DNA of 64,000 nucleotides from Prorocentrum cordatum (Eukaryota; Sar; Dinophyceae; Prorocentrales; Prorocentraceae), in NCBI GenBank assembly GCA_963575745.1, contig CAUYUJ010010413.1, positions 316,952 to 380,951 on the forward strand, read 5' to 3'. The position numbers were made by a program, and so were the translations under genes. The notes under the pieces were generated by a model. The model saw only the letters and a program-made list of their open reading frames with translations, was not told where the DNA came from and made no database searches. Position 1 is the stretch's first letter. The number at the start of each line of letters is the position of its first letter. Below are positions 1-10,979 of the stretch, in pieces.

Positions 1-318
1 TGTGAAAACTGCGCTGGTGAGAGGGCTCCCGAGACACTTTGATGCGTCGGCGGCTAGGCAGAGGGTGGCTGCGCTGGCGATGAGAGGCTTAAACGGGGAT
101 TCAGTTGGAGCGAATTGTGCCACCATGCAAGAGGAGGAGGGAGGAAGGACGCGGCCGAAAGAAAACAAGGACGGGGTGGGCGGGTCCCACGAGAACAATC
201 CTTGCAGATCATGCGGTCGTGGCCTCACACGCCGTACCAGGTGGGGCGGCGGATCGCTTCGCTCATTCCTCTGGTCCACATTAGCATATTGGCGCTTGCC
301 TGCCTTCTCGCATGGACT
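1..318. other. No recognisable gene
   Basis: GC-rich sequence with short overlapping open frames on both strands and no protein motif, repeat or RNA signal that I can identify. Confidence 0.5.
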
Positions 319-745
319 TCTTGGGGCCTAGTGGGGCCTCTTGGAAGCCTCTTAGGGCCTTTCTTGGAGGCCTCTTGAGGGCCTTCTTGCAGTCTCGGAG
401 GCCACCCTGGGGGGAAGGGCTCGGAACCTCACTTCGGGCTCCTCCTCTTGGGGGCCTCTTGGGCCGTCTTGGGGCCCTCTTGGGCTCTTTGGGTGCCCTC
501 TTGGGAGCCTCTCGGGCTGTCTTGGGGCGATGTTGGGTGCTTCTTAGGCCGTCTTGGGGCGTCGGAAGGCCGAAAAGGCGAGAATTCTGAATTCTTTCAA
601 CAACCAACGGAGAATACCTGATGTTGGCCTTTCGGGGCCTCTTTGGAAACCCCGTTCTTGGGGCGTTGGGGAGTTCTCTTGGACCGTGAAGATGACATGT
701 GGGGCGCATTGGAGCGCTCTTGGGGCGTGTCGGACTCTCTTGGGT
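319..745 (+). repeat. Dispersed CTTGGGGCC-type irregular tandem repeat, copy 1
   Basis: Short G-rich words such as CTTGGGGCC, CTCTTGGGGGCC and GTCTTGGGG recur every 10-25 bases. The same family recurs at 43200-43610, 44215-44540, 44690-45410 and 48290-48770, and in the opposite orientation (CCCCAAGAGGCC) at 35030-36290. The open frames here, rich in Gly, Leu, Trp and Ser, are translations of the repeat and not a credible protein. Confidence 0.8.
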
Positions 746-1596
746 TCGCCTTCAGGCCCCGAGGTGCGCTCGTGGAGTGCTGTTCGGGGTTGAAGGCCGC
801 GCCCAGACCGAACGCCATTTCTGACCCGAGTCCGGTGCGCCAAGTCCGGGATAGTTTGCATCCAGGGCCCCCCAGGGGCCCAGGGGCCGCCCCATGCGCG
901 CGATCTAGTAATATACAAATGCTCGGGACCTTTCGCCGGAGATCTCAGCACGCCTTTGGCCGGCTGGGCTGGCGAATTTACCCTTCTCCTTTCGACTCTC
1001 CAGCCTCGTTGCGCCTAAATCGGTGTCCTGTGCAAGTGCCGCTGACGCACGCTCGCGGAAGAAAAACCAATGGTTGGCGTCGCGCGCGAAGTAGCCCCAA
1101 GGGTTCTCTTGGTGGCCAAGATGACTGTGCTCGCAGCTTTGCTGCGGGAGCCATGGGCTGATCTACGACGCTTTGCGGTATGCGATGGATTTCCTTTGCA
1201 GCTTGTGCGAGGGTAGAGATATGCTGCCAGGGACCAACCGATCCTTCGTTAAGACGCTGTGCCTTCACTGCCCGCTTACAGGGATCTGTAGAAGCTAAGG
1301 GAGGGCTCAAAGCAGCCCAAAGACGGATCAGCATAGACCGAAGCAGAGCCCGACACGGCATCGGGGAGAGCAGGTCTATGCCATCCCAGGTAACAGTAGT
1401 TCTGTTTCATGAGTTCGCCTTCCGCGGAGCCATCTCTGACCACTTGGAGTTGCCGTCAGCCTTGGCCTTCGTGCCTTGCCGCACGGGTACAGCCCCCTTG
1501 AGGGGAAGCGGATTTGCCCCTGGACGGGCTCTCTTTCGGGTGATTAAAATCATCCCAGTGCGACCCTACCTAGGAGTTGGAGCATTTAGGAAAGCA
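746..1596. other. No recognisable gene
   Basis: Mixed-composition sequence. A 254-codon frame from 1180 runs straight into the simple repeat at 1597 and shows no domain or family motif, so it is not called as a gene. Confidence 0.45.
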
Positions 1597-1732
1597 ACAT
1601 GTACATCTACACCGACAGCTACATTTACATCTACACCTGCATCTACATCTACATCAACATCAACGGCGAGACTCACATCTACATCTACACCTACATCTAC
1701 ACCTACATCTACACCTACATCTACATCTATGC
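1597..1732 (+). repeat. Hexanucleotide array (CTACAY)n
   Basis: Imperfect tandem hexamers CTACAT and CTACAC. This is the first of three adjoining short-period arrays (6, 5, 5 bp) that share the core CTA. Confidence 0.9.
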
Positions 1733-2046
1733 TATGCTCTGCTATGCTAGGGTACGCCCGACTGCGCTGTGGTATGCTAGGTATGCCATGCTATGCTATG
1801 CTGCGCTATGCTATGCCATGCTATACTATGCTATGCTATGCTATGCTGCGCTATGCTATGCTGCGCTATGCTATGCTATGCTATGCTATGCTGCGCTATG
1901 CTATGCTGTGCGATGCTATGCTATGCTGCGCTGTGCTATGCTAAGCAAGTGTATACTATGCTGCGCTATGCTATGTTATGATATGTTGAGCTATGATTGG
2001 CTTGACTTGGCCATGCTATGCTATGCTATGTTATGCTGTGCGAATA
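1733..2046 (+). repeat. Pentanucleotide array (GCTAT)n
   Basis: About 60 imperfect copies of GCTAT with GCTGC variants. A period not divisible by three keeps several frames open, producing Met/Leu/Cys/Tyr/Ala strings that are not proteins. Confidence 0.92.
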
Positions 2047-2051
2047 CTGCG

Positions 2052-2307
2052 CTAAGTTAAGCTAAGCTAAGGTAAGCACAGCTATGTTAAGCTAGGCTAG
2101 GCTAAGCTAAGCTAAGCTAAGCCAAGCTAAGCTAACATAAGCAAAGCTAAGCTAATATTAGCTAAGCTAAGCCAAACTAAGATAAGCTAAGCTAAGGCAA
2201 AGCTAAGCTAAGCTAAGTTAAGCTAATATGAGATAAGCTAAGCTAACTTAAGCTAATATGAGCTAAGCTAAGCTAAGCTAAGCTAAGCTAAGCTAAGCTA
2301 AGCTAGG
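2052..2307 (+). repeat. Pentanucleotide array (GCTAA)n
   Basis: About 50 imperfect copies of GCTAA, differing from the array just upstream at one base per unit. The abrupt change suggests two separate expansions from a shared seed. Confidence 0.92.
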
Positions 2308-3267
2308 GGAACCCAGGGGGCGCAACTGGGGGAACCGCGGGGCGGGGACTGGGGGAACCGCCCAGGGCGTTTTACACTGCCCGGCCCCTTTAAGCAAACA
2401 GAGTAAGAACCCTCTAGGCAGAGCCTGGGTAGGGAAAAAACTGTGAGCTGCCGTCAGCCATCCTTGGAGCCGATGCCGGCGGGCCTGGGCGCTCCGAAGG
2501 CCGCCTTGGCGCCGCCCTGGGGCTCTCGAGAGGCGACGCCTGGCCGAGCACGCGGGCGGCCGGCCCCCGACGAGGAAGCGCGGCTGCCCGGGCGCTGGGC
2601 GTGTGCCGATGGACTGCTGGGCCCCCCCTGGCGGTGCCTCGCCGACTTTGCCGCGCTTTGCCGCCCCTGGCGGTGCCTCGCCGACTTTGCCGACTTCGCC
2701 GACTTTGCGCCTGTATGCAACGTCCCTGCCGCGCTGTGCGCGCCAGCACAGGGCCACTGCCGACCCTCGAAATTCGCGCGGGCCTTCGATGATTCTCTCC
2801 GAAGACCAGCAGCGACGACGGGAGGGAAAGGAAACATGCAAGGGGGCCGGCAGTAAAAGTCGTGCGAGAGATGGACTGCGCGGAGGTCTGGACGACGATG
2901 GACGATTCGTGCATCGGGGCCCACGTGGGGCTCTGGATCACAGAAGCCCGACGGGCTGGTGTGTGTGTGTGTCGGTCGACTGTGCGGAGGCTCTGGATGG
3001 CCAATCTATGGTGACGGATATACACGCCCGAAGCACTCACGCTGAGGCGCGGACGGACGGACCCAGGTCGCTTCGCGCTCCCCGCCCGCCCAGAGCGCTC
3101 TCGCAGTAGCCGGAGACGGAGGGACCAGGAAGGCCCTTCGACGACATGTTGAAGACATGCTTCTGTTCGGAGCCACGTCTGCCTGACATAACGTTTTGTC
3201 TTGAGGGCCTCGCTTTAAAACAATGGCCCACTTGCAGCAGAAGGCCATGAACAGCTTTACACAGTCA
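2308..3267. other. No recognisable gene; one short direct repeat
   Basis: A 28-bp segment containing GGCGGTGCCTCGCCGACTTT occurs twice (about 2626 and 2664) and is followed by degenerate GACTTTGCC words to 2709. A short GT run lies at 2960-2971. No coding or RNA signal is recognised in the rest. Confidence 0.5.
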
Positions 3268-3350
3268 TGTACGATGGGGGCCACGATGAGGGTTCACGAT
3301 GGGGGGGGGGCACGACGGGAGGTCATGATGGGGGGAGTTGGATAGGGATC
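3268..3350 (+). repeat. Short CACGATGGGG repeat
   Basis: Four to five irregular copies of CACGATG followed by G runs. Confidence 0.6.
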
Positions 3351-3699
3351 GGGGTACGGGTAGGGATAAAGACAGCCCCTAGATAGCAAGCCGTCTAGCT
3401 CATTCCCACCCGCCCTCCCAACACGTAAGGAACACCCGAGCCTGAGCATGTTCAGCGGGCGTCTTTGGATGGGCAGTGGTGCGCGACGCTGGGGCGAGGT
3501 GCGCCACGCGTGCCAGACGGTGCCACGCGCGCCAGGCACCCCTGGGGCCCGAGCGTGTCGGGCACGCCTGGTGCGCCAGATGCGCCACGTGCTCCGTGTG
3601 CGCCAGGTGTGCCGCATACTCCAGCCGCGCTAGATGCGCCACGTTCGGGGCACGTGCAGAGTGTGTCAGGTGCGCCTGCGCACGTGACAGCACACATCG

Positions 3700-4068
3700 G
3701 GAAACATGTCGCCCCCCACCATCCTTGTCGAAAACCAATGCCCGTCATTGTGTCTAGTGGGCCTGCGCACAGCAGTCCATACGCCACCACCCCTGCCGTC
3801 CCTATCAAAAACCACTTGACAGTGATCGCGGGGTGGCCGCGCGCACAGCAGGCAATATGCTGACACCCCCGCCGTCCCTATCAAAAACAATACAAAGTGC
3901 TCGCGGGCCTCACGAACATGACTCAAGACTCTGCCCCAAAGTGTATTATGTATCGATTTTTGATAGGGATGGTGGGGAGGGGGGGCGCATCGGGTTGGCC
4001 GCGCATGCTCCAAATGTGGAGGTAGAGTGATTTTTGTATGGTTCTTTGACAGGGATGGTGGGGGGGGG
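3700..4068. repeat. Cluster of five CCCTATCAAAAAC motifs, three direct and two inverted
   Basis: A motif near CCNTCCCTATCAAAAAC lies at about 3710, 3795 and 3870 on the + strand. Its complement (TTTTTGATAGGGATGGTGGG and a variant) lies at about 3957 and 4046. The arrangement looks like nested or rearranged copies of a small foldback element with C-rich termini. Confidence 0.6.
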
Positions 4069-5061
4069 GAGCATGGTGTCCTCATCGTTCTTGGTTGGCT
4101 GCTGGTCGCCTGGTGGAGGGGTGTACCAAAATAGGGAACAGTGTAGGGCTAGGGCCAGGGATCCCTCGCCCGGCGCGCCCTGGGTCGACCTGGGCGGAGG
4201 GGGTGGGGCCAAGCGTCGGCCGCGCACTCGCTTGACTTGCCTGCCCTCACTTCCAGCTGGGGCCCCACTCTGGGGGATGAGCGAATCCCTCTACACGGTC
4301 CACACGGGGCCGCAACCTGGGCTGTCCAGGGGGCGGACGTTTTGGTGCCTCACTGCGAACAGAACCATAACGAGAACCATGATACCATCCACGCTGCAGA
4401 CGAGGTCCGCAGGTGTGAGAGGCGAGGAAGGGTCTGCCGCGATACTCCCAGAACTCGGAAGCCACGAATTTTTTACAACGTCGACCCACAGGTCTGGACC
4501 CCTTCCCCGAGACCGGCTTTTCATCCCAGGTCGTTTCTCGATGGCCGTAGGGCTCAGTGAGGGCCCCCGGAGGCCGCAAATTGCCACAAACCTCCCGTCG
4601 CGATTTTTTCCGTCAGGCTAGGAGGCGGGGGCTCCTCTTTCTCCTCCTCGTCCGCTCCTTCGGCGTCCCCCCAGGGAAGGGACACGAGGCGCCGCCGCCT
4701 TCGGTTGCAAATCATGGGAGCGCATTAGATTACGCAGGAGTCTGGTAATCGATGGGAAATCGCCGATCTAGCCTAGATCTAAACTAGATCTAGCGTCGAC
4801 TAGCGTCGGTTAGTGCCGACTCGCAAGAGCCAGCAAGGTGGCATTGGAGGCTCCCGTGAGTTGCCACCGAAGCCGCCCTGGGGCGTGCTCGGCGCGCCGG
4901 CCATGGTCGAGTCGGCGGCCGTGGAGCCCGCTCAGAAGCGGCGCAAGGACGCTGGCCTTGGCAATCCGCGCGCGCTCGGGCATCGGCCCCCCCGGGGCTC
5001 TGCGTCCTCCCGGACTCTGGATCGGCCGTGCGTTGGTTGATTTTCGGACTCTAGGGATCGG
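4069..5061. other. No recognisable gene
   Basis: No credible coding frame. A short cluster of GATCTAG palindromes sits at about 4765-4792. Confidence 0.45.
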
Positions 5062-5265
5062 GGGCCTGCAAAGAGGGGGGTGATGACCAGGCTGGGGGCG
5101 GATATCACGATGGGGGTCATGATAATGATGTCCGGGGATCTCATGTCTTCATCTTGTCATTTCAATGCGCTCCCTGGCCCCCGCCCTCTCGTCCGCGCAC
5201 GTGCCTCGGGTCGTGATTTGCACCCCCCCCTCTTGGAAGCGCCCCTCCTGGACGCTCCCGATGGA
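5062..5265 (+). mobile_element. Introner-like/MITE-like repeat R-a, copy 1
   Basis: Begins with a GCAAAGAGGGGGGTGATGAC-like end and finishes near TGATTTGCACCCCCCCCTCT and GACGCTCCCG. Two related copies lie at about 47029-47220 and 49191-49397. The G-rich left end and C-rich right end are roughly complementary, giving imperfect terminal inverted repeats. No transposase is encoded, so it would be non-autonomous. The 47-kb copy abuts a probable exon. Confidence 0.6.
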
Positions 5266-5962
5266 ATTTCCCGACAGGAAAGATGATCTGGGAAAGGCAC
5301 CCCGAACGATGCGACAGAGTCGGGCTGATATTTCCGCCTCAGACGAGCAGGGCGGATCTGTCCGCGAAGGTCTTGCAGAAACAGCGACGGCAAAAAAGAG
5401 CGGCAGTCGACATCAAAAGAGCTTGAAGAGTAGGGCGGGAATCTCCGCCCTGCTTGCGACATCGCCCAAAAGTACGGCGGATCCGAAGCCAGGGTTCCCC
5501 CCTCCTCCCCCTCTTGGATAGTCAGAGCATGACTGCAGGTTATGCTGACACTTTTGGGTGCTGGCTTTCGCCATTTGGGGTCCAGTAGCTTCGGAGGGCC
5601 TACAGGAGGCCTGAAGTACAGTCGGGGCGCTGAAGAAGGAATCTTTTTCATTGGGGAGGGGCTCCGTTGTTCCTTCATTGTTACGCATCGTGCCTTAGGT
5701 TTTCCTTGGCTTTCGATGGCACATCGAAGTTCACCTCATGGAAAAATGGGGCCTCGTTCCTTACTTGGGGTTCCTTAGGTCAACGCCCCGACTGTATGGC
5801 CCGCTGGGTACATGATGTGGGCCGCTCATGGTATCACACCACTATGCGCGGGCCTGGCCATCCAAGCCAGTGTCTGGCTGCCTGCGCGGGTTGGGCGGCC
5901 GGAGTCCCCCGAACCCGCGAGGGCAGCGTCGCCCGCGAAGCCTCTGGGCCCAGCGCGCGGTG
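5266..5962. other. No recognisable gene
   Basis: Unique-looking sequence. A 118-codon frame from 5165 starts inside the upstream repeat and has no recognisable motif. Confidence 0.4.
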
Positions 5963-6016
5963 TGAGGAGGAGGAGGAGGAGGAGGAGGAGGAGGAGGAGG
6001 AGGAGGAGGAGGAGGA
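5963..6016 (+). repeat. (GAG)n microsatellite
   Basis: Nearly perfect GAG trinucleotide run. Confidence 0.95.
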
Positions 6017-6198
6017 AGCCAAGTGCGAGGGTCGCGAAGCCTGGGGGCTTAGCGATCACCTCTGGGAAGCCATCCGGGGTGAAACCCGTAGCCGCGCGTG
6101 GCCGGCCCCCGTGGTGGACAGGCGAGAGGGAAGGGACGTGTGCCCGGGCCGCCGCCCGCCCAGGGTTCCAGTGGCAAACGGCGCGGTGCGGGACAGGC

Positions 6199-6243
6199 AC
6201 CTCCTCCTCCTCCTCCTCCTCCTCCTCCTCCGCCTCCGCCTCC
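6199..6243 (+). repeat. (TCC)n microsatellite
   Basis: CTC/TCC run complementary to the GAG tracts on either side. With 5963-6016 and 6452-6770 it makes a purine-pyrimidine-purine alternation able to pair in single-stranded nucleic acid. Confidence 0.9.
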
Positions 6244-6451
6244 TCCTGCTTCCTCCTCCTTCTCGTCGTCCTCGTCCGCCTCCTCCTCGTCATCCGCCTC
6301 GCCGCCAGCCAAGCCTGTCCCAGCTCCAGGTGCGACTGGGTCGGTGCTGGGTCCACTCGCCCGCGCTCAGGCCGGCAGAGAAGACGATGCTGGTCCGCCC
6401 GCGCCACCGCCCCTGATGTGTCTGTCCATTTTCCACCATCACTACCATAGG

Positions 6452-6770
6452 TAGGAGAGGGAGGAGGAGGAGGAGGAGGAGGAGGAGGAGGAGGAGGAGG
6501 AGGAGGAGCAGGAGGAGGAGAGGGGAGGAGGAGAGGAGGAGGAGGAGGAGGAGGAGAGGAGGAGGAGAGAGGAGGAGGAGGAGTGAGGAGGGAGGAGACT
6601 GAGGAGGAGGAGGAGGAGGAGGAGGAGAGGAGGAGGAGGAGAGGAGGAGGGAGGAGGGGGAGGGAGGAGGAGGAAGAGGAGGAGGAGGAGGAGGAGGAGG
6701 AGGAGGAGGAGGAGGAGGAGGAGGTGGAGGAGGAGGAATGAGGAGGAGGAGGAGGAGGAGGAGGAAAACG
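6452..6770 (+). repeat. Long (GGA)n tract
   Basis: More than 300 bases of GGA units interrupted by GAGA, GGGA and TGA. Poly-Ser, poly-Pro and poly-Leu frames on the complement are repeat translations. Confidence 0.95.
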
Positions 6771-8297
6771 TGCCCATCAGCCCCCCCCCTCTCCTGTCGG
6801 AACTGACTGGGGCCGACGCCAGCCGAGTCGAGGGGTGGCGGGCCTGGATACCCACTTGGACCCTCGGCTGAGCACGGGTGGGGCCCACGCCGCCGCCTGC
6901 AGGGCCACTCCCCCTGCAGGGGCCGCCCCCTCAAGCGCCCGAGGGCAGCTGGAGTTACATGCGCTGGGCCTGGGGCCGAACCGGACTGGATCGCTGTCCA
7001 CCGACTGGGGATGGTTTGGGCAGACGGTCGATGGGTCGGGAGCATCACTTTTGGGCCACTGGTGGAGCACGACAACGTGCTGCCTTTAGGATGGCCATGC
7101 TTTCTTCCCTGCTCGGGACCTTGGCCTGCTGTATCAACACCGTTCTGGTCCCACCTCCTGTGGGTCGGACGAGGCCTCCGCCGGCGGAGCGCTAGGCTGA
7201 GCGACGTGCTCAACTACACCAGCCAGCCGCCAGTAGCGCCAGGACCTTCCGGCGCTGGGCACCGTGCACCTCTGTCGCTCGCCCCAGCATGTGCCTGCGC
7301 CCATCCCATGCACGTCGAAGGTTGCGATCGACCGCACCTAGATCGTCCACCTCGCGGAGCACGCCCGCGCCACTCCCGCCCGCGTCGCGCGGGTGGGCTG
7401 GCGCAAGGCTTGGGGAGGATTGCGGTGGATCCTTGGCGGCCTCTGGGGTCCATTTACCCACCGCTGCCGATTGAATTGAAATCTTCAATCTTCAAGTGGC
7501 AGTTCCACATTCGAAAGTACAATTAAGCTCGAGGCTTCCTGGCCTCGTCAGTAAGCTTGCTGGGAAGAAAGGCCCAAACTATGCACATTTTAGTCGACAT
7601 GTGCGAATTTAGATTACAAAACAGCGAGCCCCTAAAATAGCCCCCCAAGAAATGCCCGTGGGCAGAGGTGCCATGAGGCGGCAGCTGCGCCGATAGGGCC
7701 AGCCGCAGCTGCGGCGACGGGGTTGGCCCCCCCCATCATTCGCGAGGGCGCGGGCTTTCCACGACCGCCCCCCCCCCCCCCGCAACCAAAACCAAACTCG
7801 CGTTATCCATGTGATCACCATCGCCACCATCTATATCCTCCCTCTCCTCCTCCTCTTTCTCTGCATTGTCCTCCACCATGGCTGCGAGTCCTCCACATTC
7901 GTATGCGAATGTATACATAATCCCTTCCTGTTCGCTCCGAACCCGTATGGTATTTCGTTGTGCGCCTTATTTGCATTCACGATCGCCCCGCCATCCCCCC
8001 CTCTCTCAGGTATCGTCGCGCTCCTTAGGGTGCCTGGCGTGTTTTTCGTTAGTACTGGGGGCGTCAGTCTCGAGCGGGAGCCTAATCCCAGATCAATGTG
8101 TGAGGTTGTCTCCAGCGGGTGCGTCGTAAAAGAGTGACTTGCGAAGGAGTCTCGAGCGCCCCGCCCATCTCATTTGGTGGGCCCATTCGAGGTTAAGAAC
8201 CCAGGGCGGCCATCGGAAACGCCATAGGATTGAACGCGCGGGGCACTTTACGAATGTGTCTCTGGGGCTTGTTCGGAGAGCCTTCGTGGGGGGAGCT
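6771..8297. other. No recognisable gene
   Basis: Several 60-170 codon frames on both strands, none with a family signature. A poly-C run lies at about 7768-7782. No tRNA or rRNA signal was seen. Confidence 0.4.
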
Positions 8298-8319
8298 TCC
8301 GTAACCATTTTGGCTCAAA
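8298..8319 (+). other. Relict dinoflagellate spliced leader, copy 1 (20/22)
   Basis: These 22 bases match the dinoflagellate SL exon (consensus CCGTAGCCATTTTGGCTC preceded by D and followed by AAG) except for A instead of G at base 7 and A instead of G at base 22. Genomic SL copies are known as traces of trans-spliced mRNAs that were reverse transcribed and reinserted. It lies about 50 bases upstream of a long open frame in the same orientation. Confidence 0.85.
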
Positions 8320-8366
8320 CGAGCCTTTCGTTTTTGTTGTTTCGCACAGCTCTGACTCATGCGTGA

Positions 8367-9770
8367 GTGTCGCTCGGACCCCCGGTGTCTGGCACGGGCG
8401 GCGACTGGCTGGAGCTGCGTCGCAGGCTATTGGATTCAGATCTCGGCGGGGAGTCGAGCAGCAGCAGCCCGTCAGAAGTCCTGTCTGGTTGGTCATTGTT
8501 CGGGTCCCCAGCCGAGGATGGCATGGACGAAGGCCCGCCCGAGGATGACATAGTCGACGCCGCCACTGAGGATGCCATAGTCGAAGTCCCGCTTGTGGAT
8601 GCCATAGTCGAGGCCCCGCCCGCTCAAAGCAGGCGCGGCCGTGCCCGTCGGATAACCATGTACACTGTGTTCGGAGATGTGCTGACAAACCACGGCGGCG
8701 TGTTGGCACCGTCAGAGTCTGGGGCGCCGCAGCCCGAGGGCCAGGGCGACCCCGCCGAAGGCGGTGCGGAGGACAGCATCGGCGACGCAGTTGTGGCCAA
8801 TGCTGACCCGTTCGTGGCTTCAGATACGGAGTCGTTCAGACGCCTTGTGTTAGAGGTTGGCGACGCGATCGCCAACAACATTGATTCAGACGGCATGTTG
8901 GACCAGAAGCACATGGAGGACGGTGAGTACGCATTGCTAGAGCAAAAAGCAACAAGTATGTCAGCTTCGGCATCTGCCAACAAAAATGGTTTATCGTTGA
9001 ACGCGTTTCAAAGCGTGGAAGAACGAACGGCTGCCGCTGCTGTGTTGTACGATCGCCACCCCGTGGTGAGGTTGATGGAGCTTATGTGGGGTACTTGCAT
9101 TGCTGGGGGTGCCGCGGGTTTGGTCTTCACAGGAGCCTTTCGTTCCGATGAGACCCAGCTGCCTGCGAGGGGTGCCACGGGGTCGAACGACGAGGGGAAC
9201 ATCGACAACGACTTGCCCGACGATGCTGACGAGAGGGCCAAACTGGTCAACGCCGAATGGAACTACGGCGCGTTCTTTGTGAAGCGGGGCAGCGGCGGCC
9301 AACCTTCCTCATACGTCAGCTTCTCATTCAGTCTCTGCACCCCTGTTCAAGTGGTTTCGAGTACACCTGAAGAGTGTTCTTACGCCGTGCTGCACAAGAC
9401 CCGCCTGGCCAACGCAGGCCGCATCGTTCAGAAGTTCGCCCGCCACCAAACGAACACGACCACTGACGGAGACAGGGCGTTCATCAGAGCTGAGCATCAC
9501 CGCTCATGTGTCGACCCCGGCATACAATTGCTACATCAGCTACGTTGCGTCCATAGAGCGTCACATTGCAAGAAGCTCAGAGCTCAGAGCTGTGAAGAGC
9601 TCAGAATTCTGAGGATGTCTCAGGCGAAGCTCGCCGGCCCACCGCTCGCGCAGCATCTCGGAGCTCAGAGACGCGAGGGTATCTCAGACGAAACGCGCTG
9701 GATCACCTCTCGCGTGGCATGTCAGAGCTCAGAATTGCGAGGATTTCTCCGGCGAAGCGCCCGATCCTGA
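8367..9770 (+). CDS. Unknown acidic protein downstream of an SL relic (start unresolved)
   Basis: The frame opens just after a TGA at 8364 and stays open for 467 codons. The first in-frame ATG is at 8523. An ATG at 8359 in another frame is followed by GTGAGT, a possible 5' splice site, so the true start may involve an unseen intron. The N-terminal third is acidic and Ser-rich with three degenerate DDIVDA/EDAIVE/VDAIVE repeats. The middle has protein-like composition (for example RHPVVRLMELMWG and NAEWNYGAFFVKRG), including a short Ala/Gly-rich hydrophobic stretch near residues 245-258. After about 9540 the frame enters a nucleotide repeat, so the natural end or a splice site probably precedes that. 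I do not recognise the family. The upstream SL relic suggests a retroposed mRNA or a retrogene-derived locus. Confidence 0.5.
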   Translation: MSLGPPVSGTGGDWLELRRRLLDSDLGGESSSSSPSEVLSGWSLFGSPAEDGMDEGPPEDDIVDAATEDAIVEVPLVDAIVEAPPAQSRRGRARRITMYTVFGDVLTNHGGVLAPSESGAPQPEGQGDPAEGGAEDSIGDAVVANADPFVASDTESFRRLVLEVGDAIANNIDSDGMLDQKHMEDGEYALLEQKATSMSASASANKNGLSLNAFQSVEERTAAAAVLYDRHPVVRLMELMWGTCIAGGAAGLVFTGAFRSDETQLPARGATGSNDEGNIDNDLPDDADERAKLVNAEWNYGAFFVKRGSGGQPSSYVSFSFSLCTPVQVVSSTPEECSYAVLHKTRLANAGRIVQKFARHQTNTTTDGDRAFIRAEHHRSCVDPGIQLLHQLRCVHRASHCKKLRAQSCEELRILRMSQAKLAGPPLAQHLGAQRREGISDETRWITSRVACQSSELRGFLRRSARS

Positions 9771-9850
9771 CCAATTCGGGAGCAAACATTATGAGGGTGT
9801 CTCAGACGAAACGGCCTGGGGTGTCTCAGAAGAAACGGCCTGAACCGTGT
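9555..9850 (+). repeat. Degenerate GTCTCAGACGAAACG repeat
   Basis: Units containing GAGCTCAGA, GGGTGTCTCAGACGAAACGG and variants recur about every 40-70 bases. They make up the C-terminal part of the upstream open frame, whose tail is therefore doubtful. Confidence 0.6.
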
Positions 9851-9949
9851 AATTGTTGTTGACGGTGTCTCGTCGCGCGGGTCCGTCCGCAACAGTACCC
9901 CAATCTGTTCAGCTGTCTGGGGAAAGGTCATGACGCCGGGGCTTTGGGT

Positions 9950-10110
9950 GTCGCGTGAAAACACGACGGGGTCGTTTTCGGCTTCAGGGGCCCTCGCCAG
10001 GCCTCGAGGCCGTCCAAAACCAGCCCGGGATAATCAACGGGCCCCCTGGAGGTGGTCCAGCTTTCTTGGGATCGGCGTTGTGATAAAACCACGACTTTTT
10101 TAACCCACCC
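9950..10110 (+). repeat. Dispersed repeat R-b, copy 1
   Basis: Contains a CACGACGG word, then TTTTCGGCTTCAGGGGCCCT, and ends with AAAACCACGACTTTT. Related blocks occur at 23621-23700 (CTTTCGGCTTCGGGGGGCCC) and 47522-47600, so this is a small dispersed family with CACGAC-containing ends. Confidence 0.55.
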
Positions 10111-10120
10111 GCCGCGGTGT

Positions 10121-10243
10121 AGGAGGAGAAGGAGGAGGAGGAGGAGGAGGAGGAGGAGGAGGAGGAGGAGGAGGAGGAGGAAGAGGAGGAGGAGCAGGAA
10201 GAGGACGAGGAGGAGGAGGAGGAGGAGAAGGAGGAGGAGAGCC
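10121..10243 (+). repeat. (GGA)n microsatellite
   Basis: GGA run with AAG and GAC interruptions. Confidence 0.93.
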
Positions 10244-10979
10244 CATTTGGAGTCCCCTTTCCCCCCGCCGCAGGAGTTCGAGGAGCAGGGTGGCAGCGTC
10301 TACGCCGGCACCAACGCAGTGCCGCGCACCGGCAACCCGGCTCGCCCACCCCCCGCCGTCCCCCCCTTTTGCATCCTCTCCTCCTCCTGGGCCCCCCCGG
10401 GCCGCACGCTGGCGGCATAGGCGCAGCCCCGCCGCGGCACTCCGCCGCGCCATGGGGCGGGCCCGTTCCCTCAGCCTGCCCGTGCTCCCAGGCGTTCCCC
10501 CCCTCCCTCTTGTCCTCCTCGTCGTCCTCCCCCCTCCGCTCCTCCCAGCGCGCGCTTCGACCGCTCCGCGTGTCAGCCCGCGCGCTGATGGCCCCTCGCT
10601 CTGCAGGCGCGCGCGTGCGGCGGTGCTGGGGAGCCTGCGCGGGCGCGCTGCGTTGCCAGGCGCCCTCCTTTCCCCGCCCCCCCTTCGGCGCGCCAGAAAA
10701 TTCGACGGACGGCTCTGCCCCGTTTTCGGCACTGGGGGGGGGCCGTCGCCGGGCCCCAGGACCGCCACTTTGACACAAGGGGTGGGAAGCTGCTCAACTC
10801 CACCACCGTCAGCCCCGGTGCTTCTCCTGGCGCATTGCCACGTGGCCTCCCACGCGTTGGTGGTGGACCCGTGGGGCGCCGCAGAGGACGCCGCCTGAAA
10901 GCAGTGCACCAACGGGGCTCGGCGAGCGATAGCGCTCGCGGTGCCCTCGGAAAGCTGTGACTAGAGGGAACAGTCCCTT
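10244..10979. other. GC-rich region without a recognised gene
   Basis: A 149-codon + strand frame could be read from an ATG at 10452. It starts with a Leu/Val/Pro-rich stretch resembling a signal peptide, but the stretch comes from CT-rich DNA and nothing downstream resembles a known domain. Left uncalled. Confidence 0.35.

Noticed and set aside
6290-7213. Minus-strand 307-codon frame and similar poly-Ser/Pro/Leu frames over GGA tracts
   Set aside because: Translation of a trinucleotide repeat; outside the repeat there is no domain.
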